In this document: positions 55,778 to 64,000 of the stretch, in pieces
Position numbering within the stretch: the first letter of the stretch is position 1
Layout: each line of letters starts with the position of its first letter
DNA from: Metaclostridioides mangenotii
GTDB lineage: Bacteria; Bacillota; Clostridia; Peptostreptococcales; Peptostreptococcaceae
Length of the DNA: 64,000 nucleotides
Assembly (NCBI RefSeq): GCF_018917235.1
Contig: NZ_JAHLOF010000001.1
Coordinates: 496,001 to 560,000, forward strand
Direction: 5' to 3'
Program-made: the position numbers and the translations under genes
The notes under the pieces: generated by a model
What the model saw: only the letters and a program-made list of their open reading frames with translations
The model's database searches: none
What the model was told of the DNA's origin: nothing

Positions 55778-55856
55778 ATATAGCAGGGATGAAATTCGGC
55801 CCCTTCAGCTTGGACTAAAGGCTGCAAATGTCGCCTACATTCCCATCCCTCTATAT
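55778..55856. ncRNA. Structured element, possible non-coding RNA or riboswitch-like fold
   Basis: Closing stem of 13 bp with one bulged C: ATATAG plus AGGGATG (55778-55791) against CATCCCT plus CTATAT (55844-55856). Inside are CAGC/GCTG (55806-55809, 55821-55824) and AATGT/ACATT (55827-55831, 55837-55841), giving a three-way junction; the last loop (CGCCT) can pair with GGC runs elsewhere in the interior. It is more GC-rich than its surroundings, lies between convergent genes and lacks a U-tract on either side. Strand and identity unknown. Confidence 0.45.
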
Positions 55857-55857
55857 A

Positions 55858-56499
55858 CTATTTATTTCTGATTACCAACAGACAACCTTTCTCAACTATA
55901 ATCCTACACGTATCTTTAAGCATTACATTAGATATCCCTATAGGTTTTGAATACTTCATATAATACCTGTCAAGAGGATACTCTAAGTCTAATAAAGTGA
56001 CCCCTACTGCATCACCTTTAGCCGCTACTACAGATATTGTATCGCCTCTGTTACCATGCAATTCCATCTCTCCGTCTTCAAGCAAGTATATATCTTCCTT
56101 AGTCGATAGAATTCTTGAATATATTCCGTACTCTTTTGTATAGTAAAGTAACTTAATATTCGCCATCGTATGATCTATTCTTCCGCCAAGAGATCCAAAA
56201 AAATCTATTTGATCTGCTCCAAGTGTCTTAGCTAAATAGATACATAACTCAGTATCAGTTTCATCCTTTTTAGTTGGAAACTTTTTAAATGATACTCCAG
56301 CATCTTTATAATAATCTATTCTATCTAGATTTATTGAATCTAAATCCCCAAGAATATAATCTGGGATTATATCCATTTCGTACGCATGATTTGCCCCTCC
56401 ATCAGAACAAATTGTACAGTCGTATTTTTCATCTAAAATAACTTTTTTAGTTTTTTTGTAATTATCTATTTTACCATTTAGTATTATACATATTTTCAT
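55858..56499 (-). CDS. thiN: Thiamine pyrophosphokinase
   Basis: 213 residues. Converts thiamine and ATP to thiamine diphosphate. CSDGGANHAYEMDIIPDYILGDLDSI binds ATP/Mg and GSLGGRIDHTMANIKLLY is the second signature. Overlaps the rpe end by 4 bases (ATGA type). In the rsgA-rpe-thiN operon, conserved in Firmicutes. Confidence 0.95.
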   Translation of the reverse strand: MKICIILNGKIDNYKKTKKVILDEKYDCTICSDGGANHAYEMDIIPDYILGDLDSINLDRIDYYKDAGVSFKKFPTKKDETDTELCIYLAKTLGADQIDFFGSLGGRIDHTMANIKLLYYTKEYGIYSRILSTKEDIYLLEDGEMELHGNRGDTISVVAAKGDAVGVTLLDLEYPLDRYYMKYSKPIGISNVMLKDTCRIIVEKGCLLVIRNK

Positions 56500-57170
56500 A
56501 TTAAATTCGCCTTACTTTTTGTAGCATTTTCTCTTAGCGATTTAACAGCGCTTTCTATACTGTCACTACCAAATATTGCAGACCCCGCAACTAATATATT
56601 AGCTCCAGCAGCCACTACATCACCTATATTAGAACTTTTAACTCCACCGTCAACTTCTATATCAATATTTAACCCTTTTTCCTTTATTATGCTCTTTAGT
56701 TCTTTTATTTTGTCGAGTACACATGGTATAAATGACTGCCCTCCAAAACCTGGGTTGACCGACATTAATAATACCATATCAACATCTTCTAGTATATGCT
56801 TGATACTTTCTATTGGAGTAGCAGGATTTAATGATACACCTGCTTTAATTCCATATGATTTTATATTTTGTATTGTTCTGTGAAGATGTACACAAGCTTC
56901 TTGATGTACAGTTATGATATCACAACCTGCATCCACAAAATCTTTTATGTACATATCCGGGTTTTCGATCATAAGATGGGCGTCAAACACCATATTCACG
57001 TCTTTTCTTAAACTTTTTACTATAGCTGGACCTAGAGTTATGTTAGGCACAAAATGTCCATCCATTACATCTATGTGTAAGTATTCACAACCTGCTTTTT
57101 CAACCTTCTTTACATCCTCAAGTAATCTTGCAAAATCAGCCGATAAAATCGACGGCGCTAATTTAATCAT
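56496..57170 (-). CDS. rpe: Ribulose-phosphate 3-epimerase
   Basis: 224-residue TIM barrel of the pentose phosphate pathway. LAPSILSADFARL, LHIDVMDGHFVPNIT and MSVNPGFGGQSF are diagnostic, with metal-site His and Asp residues present. GGAGG about 12 bases before ATG. Six bases after rsgA. Confidence 0.97.
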   Translation of the reverse strand: MIKLAPSILSADFARLLEDVKKVEKAGCEYLHIDVMDGHFVPNITLGPAIVKSLRKDVNMVFDAHLMIENPDMYIKDFVDAGCDIITVHQEACVHLHRTIQNIKSYGIKAGVSLNPATPIESIKHILEDVDMVLLMSVNPGFGGQSFIPCVLDKIKELKSIIKEKGLNIDIEVDGGVKSSNIGDVVAAGANILVAGSAIFGSDSIESAVKSLRENATKSKANLI

Positions 57171-57176
57171 ATTATA

Positions 57177-58061
57177 TTAATACCTCCTACTGTTATATTC
57201 TCTAATTTCTCCTAGAAGTTGTAAGTAACTATTATACCTTTCTTTAGATATATCTTCATTTTCTACAGCTTCTTTTACTCCACATTTTGGTTCATTTTCG
57301 TGTATACATTTATTTCCAAACTTACAGGTACTAAACTCATCAAACTCTATGAAATATTCTTTTAGTTCCTCTTCTTCGATTTCGTCCACAGATAGAGAAC
57401 TAAAACCAGGGGTATCCGCTACCATACCTCCAAATTTAAGTTTAAATAATTCTGCATGTCTTGTAGTGTGTTTTCCTCTTTTTATCTTATTACTTACTTC
57501 CCCAGTTTGAAGTTTAAAATTTTCATCTATCTCATTTAATAGACTTGATTTACCAACTCCAGATGGACCTGCAAACACTGTTACACTACCCTTTAATTCT
57601 TCTTTTACTTTATCAATATTTAAATTATCGACGTTGCTTACAGGTATTACCTCATATCCACATTTTTCATATACATTTTTCATATTCTCAAATGAATACT
57701 CGATATCAAGGTCTACCTTAGTTAAGACTATCACAGTTTCTAATCTTTCTCTCTCTGAAAGAACCAAAAATCTATCTAAAAGGGATAAATTTAAGTTTGG
57801 GTTTTTTATTGCAAATATAATTAAAGCTTTATCTACATTTGCAATTGGTGGCCTAATAAGCTCTGACTCTCTTTCTTCTATTTCCTCAACAACACCTTTT
57901 TTTTCAATCTCATCAAGAACATTTATCATTACTCTATCACCAACTAGAGGAGTAATCTTATCTTTTCTAAGTATTCCCCTAGCCTTGCATTCATAAAGCC
58001 CCTTATCTGTATCTACGTAATAAAAACCACTTATTCCTTTTACAATTTGTCCCTTTAACAT
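57177..58061 (-). CDS. rsgA: Ribosome small-subunit GTPase RsgA
   Basis: 294 residues. Circularly permuted GTPase assisting 30S maturation. N-terminal OB-fold (about 1-65), then G4 LTKVDL, G1 GPSGVGKSSLLN, G3 DTPGF in permuted order, and a zinc knuckle CKFGNKCIHENEPKC. GGGAGG before ATG. First gene of rsgA-rpe-thiN. Confidence 0.97.
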   Translation of the reverse strand: MLKGQIVKGISGFYYVDTDKGLYECKARGILRKDKITPLVGDRVMINVLDEIEKKGVVEEIEERESELIRPPIANVDKALIIFAIKNPNLNLSLLDRFLVLSERERLETVIVLTKVDLDIEYSFENMKNVYEKCGYEVIPVSNVDNLNIDKVKEELKGSVTVFAGPSGVGKSSLLNEIDENFKLQTGEVSNKIKRGKHTTRHAELFKLKFGGMVADTPGFSSLSVDEIEEEELKEYFIEFDEFSTCKFGNKCIHENEPKCGVKEAVENEDISKERYNSYLQLLGEIREYNSRRY

Positions 58062-58192
58062 TAAATACCTCCCATTCTTATATTTGTATACTTAATCGAA
58101 TCCTATTCTAAAAAATAAAACATATTATTTTAAATAGAAATTTCACAAAACTACTATTTTCTTTAATATATATAATTTTAATATATATTTAT

Positions 58193-58933
58193 CTAAATAA
58201 CAATTCCACCATTTGGACTTAATACTTGTCCTGTAAAGAAATCTGCCTTATCTGATGCCAAAAACAATGCACAATTGGATATATCTTCTGGTTTTCCTAG
58301 TTTCATTAAAGGAGTTTCTTGCCTGAACAACTCAAGATCATCACTGTTTACTTGTTCCAACATATCTGTAACAATAGCACCAGGTGCTATACAATTCACC
58401 TGTATATTAGACGGTCCTACTTCTTTTGCAAGAGCTTTAGTAAGTCCTATTATACCAGCTTTAGAAGCGGAATAATGAACTTCAAAAGAACCTCCAGCAA
58501 TTCCCCATATTGATGAGATGTTTATTATTTTACCCTTTTTTTCAGAAATCATATGTTTAAGAGCAGTTTGTGTACAAAGATACACGCCTTTTAGATTAAC
58601 GTTCATTAGGTTGTCCCAATCTTCATCAGTTACATCTGTAAATAACATTCCTTTTGCAACACCAGCGTTATTAATAAGTATATCTAAATCACCAAATTCT
58701 TTTAAACAATATTCAAACATTGCCTCAACTTCATCTCGCTTACTTACATCAGCTTTAAACGCTTCTACAGAAAGGCCCTCCGATTTTAATTTATTATAAA
58801 GTTCCTCTGCATTTTCTTTAGATTTATTGTAGTTTATTAAAACATTGTATCCTTCTTTAGCAAATTTTTCTGCCATATTACTTCCAATACCTCTAGAAGA
58901 TCCTGTGATTAAAACAGTTTTATTTTTATCCAT
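58193..58933 (-). CDS. FabG-like short-chain dehydrogenase, probable EF-P 5-aminopentanone reductase
   Basis: 246-residue SDR: TGSSRGIG cofactor loop, NNAG, catalytic Ser-Tyr-Lys in ISSIWGIAGGSFEVHYSASKAG. The SIWG...SxEVxYSAxKAG signature is one I associate with YmfI-type reductases that finish the aminopentanol modification of elongation factor P, not with fatty-acid FabG. A true fabG is in the fab operon. ATG of MDKNK has GAGGTG 6 bases upstream. Stands alone between prkC and rsgA. Confidence 0.65.
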   Translation of the reverse strand: MDKNKTVLITGSSRGIGSNMAEKFAKEGYNVLINYNKSKENAEELYNKLKSEGLSVEAFKADVSKRDEVEAMFEYCLKEFGDLDILINNAGVAKGMLFTDVTDEDWDNLMNVNLKGVYLCTQTALKHMISEKKGKIINISSIWGIAGGSFEVHYSASKAGIIGLTKALAKEVGPSNIQVNCIAPGAIVTDMLEQVNSDDLELFRQETPLMKLGKPEDISNCALFLASDKADFFTGQVLSPNGGIVI

Positions 58934-58988
58934 CAATATCACCTCATTAAATATTTGATCTTAAATTATATACATTTCAAAAAATTGA

Positions 58989-59014
58989 GGCTATCTCAAT
59001 TAATTGAGACAGCC
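58989..59014 (-). terminator. Terminator downstream of prkC
   Basis: GGCTaTCTCAATTAATTGAGAcAGCC: a 12-bp stem with one A-C mismatch, followed on the minus strand by TCAATTTTTTG. It lies about 140 bases past the prkC stop. The 59015-59152 gap holds nothing else I can support. Confidence 0.75.
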
Positions 59015-59152
59015 CTAATATACGTGTATTTCCTTTAGTTATACTTCAAAATAATTAGTATTTCTGATTCTTTATTAGTTTAAAAATACTCAAATTGTAC
59101 TATCAATTTATATAAAATTAGATCTAACAAAAACTTTTATTTATGCTAAGAC

Positions 59153-61102
59153 TTATTCAGTATCAGTTCCAGCTCCACCAGTCCCTGATCCACCTGAGCC
59201 TGTGTTTCCTGAACCTCCGGTACCTGTTCCACCTGAGCCTCCAGTACCGCCTGATCCTGATCCACTTGATCCTGATCCATCTCCATTATTGTTGTTGTTT
59301 CCTGTTCCATTATTGTTATTGTTTCCTGTTCCATTATTGTTGTTGTTTCCTGTTCCATTATTGTTGTTGTTGTTTCCTGTTCCACTATTGTTGTTGTTTC
59401 CTGTTCCACTATTGTTACTGTTTCCATCATCTGTAACTGGTGGCTGAGTAGTGTTATCTTCGTCAGTTTTATTATCTTCAGGATCTACAACATTAGATTC
59501 TTCTGACTTTTTACTTACAACTAAGTTTATTCTATCTCCCTCTTTTATACTAGATGATCCTGATCTTGGACTTTGACTTAGTACTGTACCCTCTTTTTCG
59601 GAATTACTGTACTCGTATTTAACTGTTCCCAGTTTTAGATTTGATTCCTTAAGGGCTTCTTTAGCATCACTTAGAGTGAGTCCTACGACATCTGGAACCG
59701 ATATACTATCTGGACCCTTACTAATTATTACAGCGACTTCATCACCCTTATCTAATTTGGTTCCTGCTGGCGGAGTCTGTGATATTATACAGTCTTCTTC
59801 AACATCATCACTGTTCTCACTTCCCTTAACCTTAATGCTTACACCTAGTTTGTCTAACTCTGTCCTAGCTTCATCTAGTGTCATATTTACGAGATTTGGT
59901 GCTACCGAATCTCCTCCCCCAAGTGCTGGTTTTATAAGAAAGTTATACGCTAGAGCAAATTGAGCCATAAGTACTATAAGTAGTAATACGGCTACAACCT
60001 TTAGTCTTCTCCTAGTCTTTGGACTATCCTTCTTTTTCTTTTTCTTATTCTTTTTTCTTTCTCTTCTCTTTGATCTTCTGCTTTCCTCTTCATAATCTTC
60101 ATCGTCATCTTCATAATCATCTTCGTCTTCCTCTTCATACTCATCATCATAGTCATCTTCCAAATCAGGAATAGGAGTCGGATTCAATTTATCTGACACC
60201 GATTTATTCTCTAAGTTTAATATATTAGGATCAATCTTCTTAGTCTCAAAATCATTGTACTCTTTTATAAAATCTAGATCTATATTTTTCTCAATGTATT
60301 CTATATCTTCAATTAATTCTTCAGCAGTTTGATATCTGTCCGAAGCTGACTTCTCTGTTAATTTTTTTATCAAAGTTCTTACACTTTGAGGTATACTAAC
60401 CTTTTCATCCGCAGTAAATTCAATATCATCGTTTATATGTTGTAGGGCTATTGAAATAGGGCTATCCCCTCTAAAAGGAACCTTACCTAAAAGCATCTCG
60501 TATAAAACAATACCTAATGAATATAAATCTGCACTGTTTGTAACAAACTTACCTTTAGCTTGTTCAGGTGAAAAGTAGTGAACAGAACCTATTACACTAC
60601 CAATATTTGTTACAGTAGTATTCGATACAGCCTTTGCAATACCAAAGTCTGCTACTTTAACTACTCTACCTTCATTTGATATAAGTATATTATGCGGTTT
60701 TATATCTCTATGTATAATCCCTTTTTTATGGGCAGCACCAAGAGCTAATGCAATTTGTTTAGTGATGTCTAAGGCAGTGTATTCATCTAATGTTCCTTCG
60801 TTTTGAATGATTTCCTTTAGATTTTGACCATCAACAAACTCCATGACAATATAGTGTACCTTACCATCTTCTCCTACATCATATACATTTACTATATTTG
60901 GATGAGATAAGCTAGCTACTGCTTCAGCTTCTCTCTTAAATTTCGTTAAAAATTCTTCATCATCAACAAACTCTGGTCTAAGGACCTTAAGAGCTACGGT
61001 TCTATTTAGCAACTTATCTTTAGCTTCGTAAACAAAAGCCATTCCCCCGTCGCCAATTTTTCTGATGATTTCATATCTATTTCCTAAAACTGTTTCTCCC
61101 AC
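59153..61102 (-). CDS. prkC: PASTA-domain Ser/Thr protein kinase PrkC
   Basis: 649 residues. Kinase domain 1-270 with GDGGMAFVYEA, ALKVLRPEF, HRDIKPHNI, DFGIAKAV and PEQAKG; a very acidic Asp/Glu then basic Lys/Arg juxtamembrane stretch (about 315-370); one membrane helix (about 378-398); two PASTA domains (about 400-535) that bind peptidoglycan fragments; then an unusual 100-residue Asn/Gly/Ser tail. Firmicute PrkC usually has three or more PASTA domains and no such tail. Senses cell-wall state or muropeptides. GTG start behind GGTGG. 17 bases after prpC, its phosphatase. Confidence 0.93.
   Translation of the reverse strand: MGETVLGNRYEIIRKIGDGGMAFVYEAKDKLLNRTVALKVLRPEFVDDEEFLTKFKREAEAVASLSHPNIVNVYDVGEDGKVHYIVMEFVDGQNLKEIIQNEGTLDEYTALDITKQIALALGAAHKKGIIHRDIKPHNILISNEGRVVKVADFGIAKAVSNTTVTNIGSVIGSVHYFSPEQAKGKFVTNSADLYSLGIVLYEMLLGKVPFRGDSPISIALQHINDDIEFTADEKVSIPQSVRTLIKKLTEKSASDRYQTAEELIEDIEYIEKNIDLDFIKEYNDFETKKIDPNILNLENKSVSDKLNPTPIPDLEDDYDDEYEEEDEDDYEDDDEDYEEESRRSKRRERKKNKKKKKKDSPKTRRRLKVVAVLLLIVLMAQFALAYNFLIKPALGGGDSVAPNLVNMTLDEARTELDKLGVSIKVKGSENSDDVEEDCIISQTPPAGTKLDKGDEVAVIISKGPDSISVPDVVGLTLSDAKEALKESNLKLGTVKYEYSNSEKEGTVLSQSPRSGSSSIKEGDRINLVVSKKSEESNVVDPEDNKTDEDNTTQPPVTDDGNSNNSGTGNNNNSGTGNNNNNNGTGNNNNNGTGNNNNNGTGNNNNNGDGSGSSGSGSGGTGGSGGTGTGGSGNTGSGGSGTGGAGTDTE
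59283..59430 (-). repeat. In-frame 24-base tandem repeat in prkC
   Basis: About six units of roughly 24 bases (one of 27) encoding NNNN-(S/N)GTG motifs in the extracellular tail of PrkC. Units differ by single-base changes, so the array is old enough to have drifted, but it could change length by slippage without frameshift. Confidence 0.8.
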
Positions 61103-61118
61103 ATTACCACCGTCCTAA

Positions 61119-61871
61119 TTATACTCTTATTAAGATAACAGAAATATTATCTTTACCAGAAACGTCGTTTGCCATATTAATTAATCTTGCACTTAATTCA
61201 TCTATCTCTTCATCTTTATTTTCAATAATTGTACATCTAATTTCATTGTCACTTACAAATCCTGTTAACCCATCTGTAGCCATGAGAATAAAATCTCCTT
61301 CTCTAAGCTTCTTCTTAAAAATATCTACTACAACCATATCATCTGTGCCAACAGCACGAGTTATACGATTTCTCTGAGGATGGGTTTTAGCTTCTTCTTC
61401 TGTAATAACATTTGCCATAATTAATTCTTCTACTACAGAGTGATCTATTGTTATTTTATCAAATTTTCTGTCGTGTAACAAATAGCATCTGCTGTCACCT
61501 ACGTTAGCAACATATATATTGCTATTGTAGATTATTGCAGTAACTAGTGTTGTACCCATACCATCAAATTCCAAAGATTCTTTAGATTTATTGTGTATAA
61601 TCGTATTTACATTATTATAAGCTTGTTTTAAGACATCATCTATATAGTCAATTTTTATGCTTTCTCTCTGCAATAGATTTTCTTTTAGAAATTTTATGAT
61701 ATTTGAAACAGCTAATTTACTCGCAACTTCACCTTTGTTATGGCCGCCCATACCATCAGCTATTGCAAATATTCCAATTGGTCCAAACTCTGTTTCTATA
61801 ATTTCTCCCTCACAGTAATCTTCATTGTTCTTTCTTATTTTTCCTATATGGGAGGCACAACTATAATCCAT
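61119..61871 (-). CDS. prpC: PP2C-family Ser/Thr phosphatase
   Basis: 250 residues, Mn/Mg-dependent phosphatase opposing PrkC. Metal-site motifs IRKNNEDYCEG, AIADGMGGHNKGEVAS, VANVGDSRCYLL, LMATDGLTGFVSDNE and GKDNISVILI are complete. AGGAGG 7 bases before ATG. 18 bases after rlmN. Confidence 0.96.
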   Translation of the reverse strand: MDYSCASHIGKIRKNNEDYCEGEIIETEFGPIGIFAIADGMGGHNKGEVASKLAVSNIIKFLKENLLQRESIKIDYIDDVLKQAYNNVNTIIHNKSKESLEFDGMGTTLVTAIIYNSNIYVANVGDSRCYLLHDRKFDKITIDHSVVEELIMANVITEEEAKTHPQRNRITRAVGTDDMVVVDIFKKKLREGDFILMATDGLTGFVSDNEIRCTIIENKDEEIDELSARLINMANDVSGKDNISVILIRV

Positions 61872-61889
61872 ACGATTTCCTCCTTGTTA

Positions 61890-62924
61890 TCACTTATATT
61901 TTCTCCTCAACTGACCACAAGCACCACTTATATCAGACCCTCTTGAGATCCTAACAGTGGCAGGTATATTGTGTTTTTCTAAATTATCTCTAAATTTGTA
62001 AATATACACTTTATCCGGCTTTTCATATTCCCTTTCATCAACTTTATTTATTGGAATAAGATTTACATGGCATAACATACCTTTAAGTAGCTTAGCTAGT
62101 GCTTCAGCTTCTTTCTCAGAATCGTTTACGCCTTTTATCAAGGAGTACTCAAAAGTGATCCTTCTATTTGTCTTTTTAATATAGTAACGACAAGCCTTGA
62201 TAATTTCATCAATAGTGTAAGTTTTTGCAACAGGCATTATATCTTTTCTAATACTATCATATGGCGAATGGAGAGATATTGCAAGATTTATCGGAATTTC
62301 TAAATCAGCAAGATCATAAATCTTAGGTACAATACCACATGTTGATAAAGTTATATGTCTATACCCTAAATTTAATCCATTCTCTTCATTGACTATCTTT
62401 AAGAATTTTTTTGAGTTTTCAAAATTATCTAGTGGTTCTCCACTTCCCATCATTACTATGTTAGAAACTCTCTTACCTGTATCTTTTTGAACCTGCAAAA
62501 TCTGGTCTAAAATCTCCCAAGGTTCAAGATTTCTTACTAGACCGTCAATAGTAGATGCACAGAAATTACATCCCATCCTACACCCAACTTGATTAGATAC
62601 ACATACTGTTATCCTATCTCCGTAGTCCATCATCACTGTTTCTATTATATTTCCGTCTGGCAATAAAAACAAATATTTTTTTGTACCGTCTATTTTAGAT
62701 TCTAACTTTAATTCCTGCTCTAAAGTACCTATATAAGCACTTTTATCTAATTTTTCTCGTAAAGATTTGGGAATATTTTTCATATCCTCAAAGCTTTCTG
62801 CACCCTTATAAATCCACGAAAAAATCTGACTTCCTCTAAATGGCTTCTCACCAATTTCTTTCATGTACTCTTTTATTTCATATTCAGTAAAATTTTTCAG
62901 TGCTATTTTTTTCTCTTCCACCAC
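61890..62924 (-). CDS. rlmN: Dual-specificity RNA methyltransferase RlmN
   Basis: 344-residue radical SAM enzyme methylating C2 of A2503 in 23S rRNA and A37 of some tRNAs. Iron-sulphur cysteines Cys115, Cys119 and Cys122 in GCRMGCNFC, and the resolving methyl-carrying Cys336 in SGACGQL. GTG start behind AAGGTAGTG. Four bases after rsmB. Confidence 0.97.
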   Translation of the reverse strand: MVEEKKIALKNFTEYEIKEYMKEIGEKPFRGSQIFSWIYKGAESFEDMKNIPKSLREKLDKSAYIGTLEQELKLESKIDGTKKYLFLLPDGNIIETVMMDYGDRITVCVSNQVGCRMGCNFCASTIDGLVRNLEPWEILDQILQVQKDTGKRVSNIVMMGSGEPLDNFENSKKFLKIVNEENGLNLGYRHITLSTCGIVPKIYDLADLEIPINLAISLHSPYDSIRKDIMPVAKTYTIDEIIKACRYYIKKTNRRITFEYSLIKGVNDSEKEAEALAKLLKGMLCHVNLIPINKVDEREYEKPDKVYIYKFRDNLEKHNIPATVRISRGSDISGACGQLRRKYK

Positions 62925-62928
62925 ATCA

Positions 62929-64000
62929 CTACCTTACTCTCACTAATTTTGCTATAAAAAATCCATCCATTCCATGTATATTTGGATAAATCTTTAATAC
63001 TCCACTGCTTTGCTCTTCCTTGTCTATATCTACTGAATCTATAGTATCTAACCTAAAATTGCTGTTATCCTTTAAAAATGCTTCTACAACATCTATATTT
63101 TCCTCATCCTGTATTGTACATGTACTATAAACAAGTGTACCACCAACTTTCACATATTTAGAAGAATTATCTAAGATATTCCTTTGAATTATTGGCAGCT
63201 CTTTTAAATCTACTTTTTCTTTATACTTTATTTCAGGTTTTCTTCTTACTATACCAAGACCTGAACAAGGTACATCTGTAAGTACATAGTCAAATTTTTC
63301 AACACTTTCTTCATCAAACTTAAGTGCATCATATTCTTCAATATCCACATTACTTAATCCCAATCGATCAACTGTAGATTTTATAAGTTTTAATTTATGT
63401 TTAAAAACATCTCTCGCAACTACTTTACCAGTATTTTTCATAACGGTTGCTATATGTGTAGTTTTCCCACCTGGAGCACTACATACATCAAGCACAAGAG
63501 AGTTTTCCTTAGGATTAATTGTTTTCCCTACTATCATAGAACTAATATCTTGAATTGTAAATAATCCTTGATTAAATAATTCATTATTTTCAATATTTTT
63601 TAAGTTTTTAACTTCTATTGCTTCTTCTATATTGTTTACTTTACTACATTCTATACCTAACTTAACTAGTTTTTCTATAAGCTCATCTCTACTAATTTTA
63701 ATGGTATTTACTCTTATGTAAATATTAGGTTTTTTACTGTTCTCTTCTAATAACTCTTCAGTAAAATCTATACCGAATCTTTCTATCCAAGATTCTATCA
63801 TCCATTGATTATATGAATATTTAATAGAAAGGGCTTTTGCTTTATCTTTTTCTTCGATATTTTTTATAGTTTCTTTGTTTCTAATTTCATTTCTCAAAAT
63901 AGCATTAACGAACCCTGATGATCTTTTATCGTATTTTTTGGCTAGCTTTACTGATTCGTCCACAGCTGCATAGTCAGAAATGCTATCTAAAAATAATATT
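62929..64000 (-). CDS. rsmB: 16S rRNA (cytosine967-C5)-methyltransferase, 5' end outside the window
   Basis: The open frame runs through the window edge: upstream of 63963 it continues as ILFLDSISDYAAVDES, so no start is present here. Visible: the end of the NusB-like RNA-binding domain (SSGFVNAILRNEIRN), the SAM-binding LDVCSAPGGKTTHIA, and catalytic cysteines in TDVPCSG and YSTCTIQDEEN. About 357 of an expected 430-450 residues are seen. Followed by rlmN-prpC-prkC, the usual order. Confidence 0.95.
   Translation of the reverse strand, partial: ILFLDSISDYAAVDESVKLAKKYDKRSSGFVNAILRNEIRNKETIKNIEEKDKAKALSIKYSYNQWMIESWIERFGIDFTEELLEENSKKPNIYIRVNTIKISRDELIEKLVKLGIECSKVNNIEEAIEVKNLKNIENNELFNQGLFTIQDISSMIVGKTINPKENSLVLDVCSAPGGKTTHIATVMKNTGKVVARDVFKHKLKLIKSTVDRLGLSNVDIEEYDALKFDEESVEKFDYVLTDVPCSGLGIVRRKPEIKYKEKVDLKELPIIQRNILDNSSKYVKVGGTLVYSTCTIQDEENIDVVEAFLKDNSNFRLDTIDSVDIDKEEQSSGVLKIYPNIHGMDGFFIAKLVRVR

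Noticed and set aside
55778..55856. tRNA gene or fluoride/TPP riboswitch
   Set aside because: It lacks a T-arm GTTCGAATC, a CCA end or the conserved cores of those riboswitches, and no ligand-related gene is downstream despite thiN being near (it lies after thiN, not before).
59283..59430. CRISPR-like array
   Set aside because: Units are contiguous, codon-periodic and lie inside prkC without spacers.
59143..59447. Plus- and minus-strand low-complexity reading frames over the prkC repeat
   Set aside because: They are frame shadows of the Asn/Gly repeat and have no ribosome-binding site.
62929..63963. RsmB as a complete 344-residue gene starting at 63963
   Set aside because: The frame is open through to base 64000 and encodes more of the NusB-like domain, so the gene is cut by the window edge.
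1..64000. Defence system, prophage, secondary-metabolite cluster or toxin-antitoxin pair
   Set aside because: No genes of these kinds were recognised; apart from short accessory blocks the window is conserved core chromosome.

Overview
The window is an AT-rich, low-GC Firmicute chromosome segment from an endospore-forming anaerobe of class Clostridia. Spo0A, SpoIVB, the complete SpoIIIA operon, YlbJ and SpoVM are present. Gene order and protein sequences look closest to Peptostreptococcaceae, near Clostridioides difficile; that placement is my recollection and was not searched. Nearly all genes lie on the minus strand and there is no rRNA, tRNA, CRISPR array, prophage or insertion sequence that I can support.

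Layout, in coordinate order. 0-5.2 kb: a minus-strand operon steA / steB-like / GT2 / MraY-like GT4 / DUF3866 / nudix hydrolase (probable cell-envelope and division functions). 5.4-7.5 kb: spo0A with a near-perfect sigma-H promoter and overlapping 0A box, then spoIVB. 7.7-10.1 kb: accessory insert (GNAT, small membrane protein, two tandem glutathione peroxidases). 10.3-19.2 kb: recN, tlyA, dxs, PAP2-like, ispA, xseB, xseA, a TsaD paralogue and nusB; argR and nadK, often found between tlyA and recN, are absent. 19.2-25.2 kb: asp23 and spoIIIAA-AH. 25.4-34.7 kb: accessory and metabolic block with a MerR regulator, D-serine dehydratase-like enzyme, class III FBPase, GNAT, and a YjiG/YjiH + M20 peptidase operon facing a divergent multidomain regulator. 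34.9-43.1 kb: type II fatty-acid synthesis operon (fapR-plsX-fabH-fabK-fabD-fabG-acpP-fabF) with a FapR operator, then rpmF and yceD. 43.2-48.1 kb: ackA, tmcAL, ylbJ and a short divergent tyrosine recombinase. 48.1-53.9 kb: coiled-coil protein, coaD, rsmD, recG, fakA-like, asp23. 54.2-64 kb: rpmB, spoVM (26 codons), a TipAS-type MerR regulator, thiN, rpe, rsgA, an SDR, prkC, prpC, rlmN and the 3' part of rsmB, which runs off the window.

Most of the window is conserved core. The signals that deserve attention are small: the spoVM gene and a 51-codon neighbour, two unexplained strongly structured intergenic elements (42.2 kb and 55.8 kb), a recombinase with substituted catalytic residues, the peptidase/transporter/regulator module with repeated GACTAGT sites, and three precisely placed regulatory regions (spo0A, fapR and two MerR promoters).
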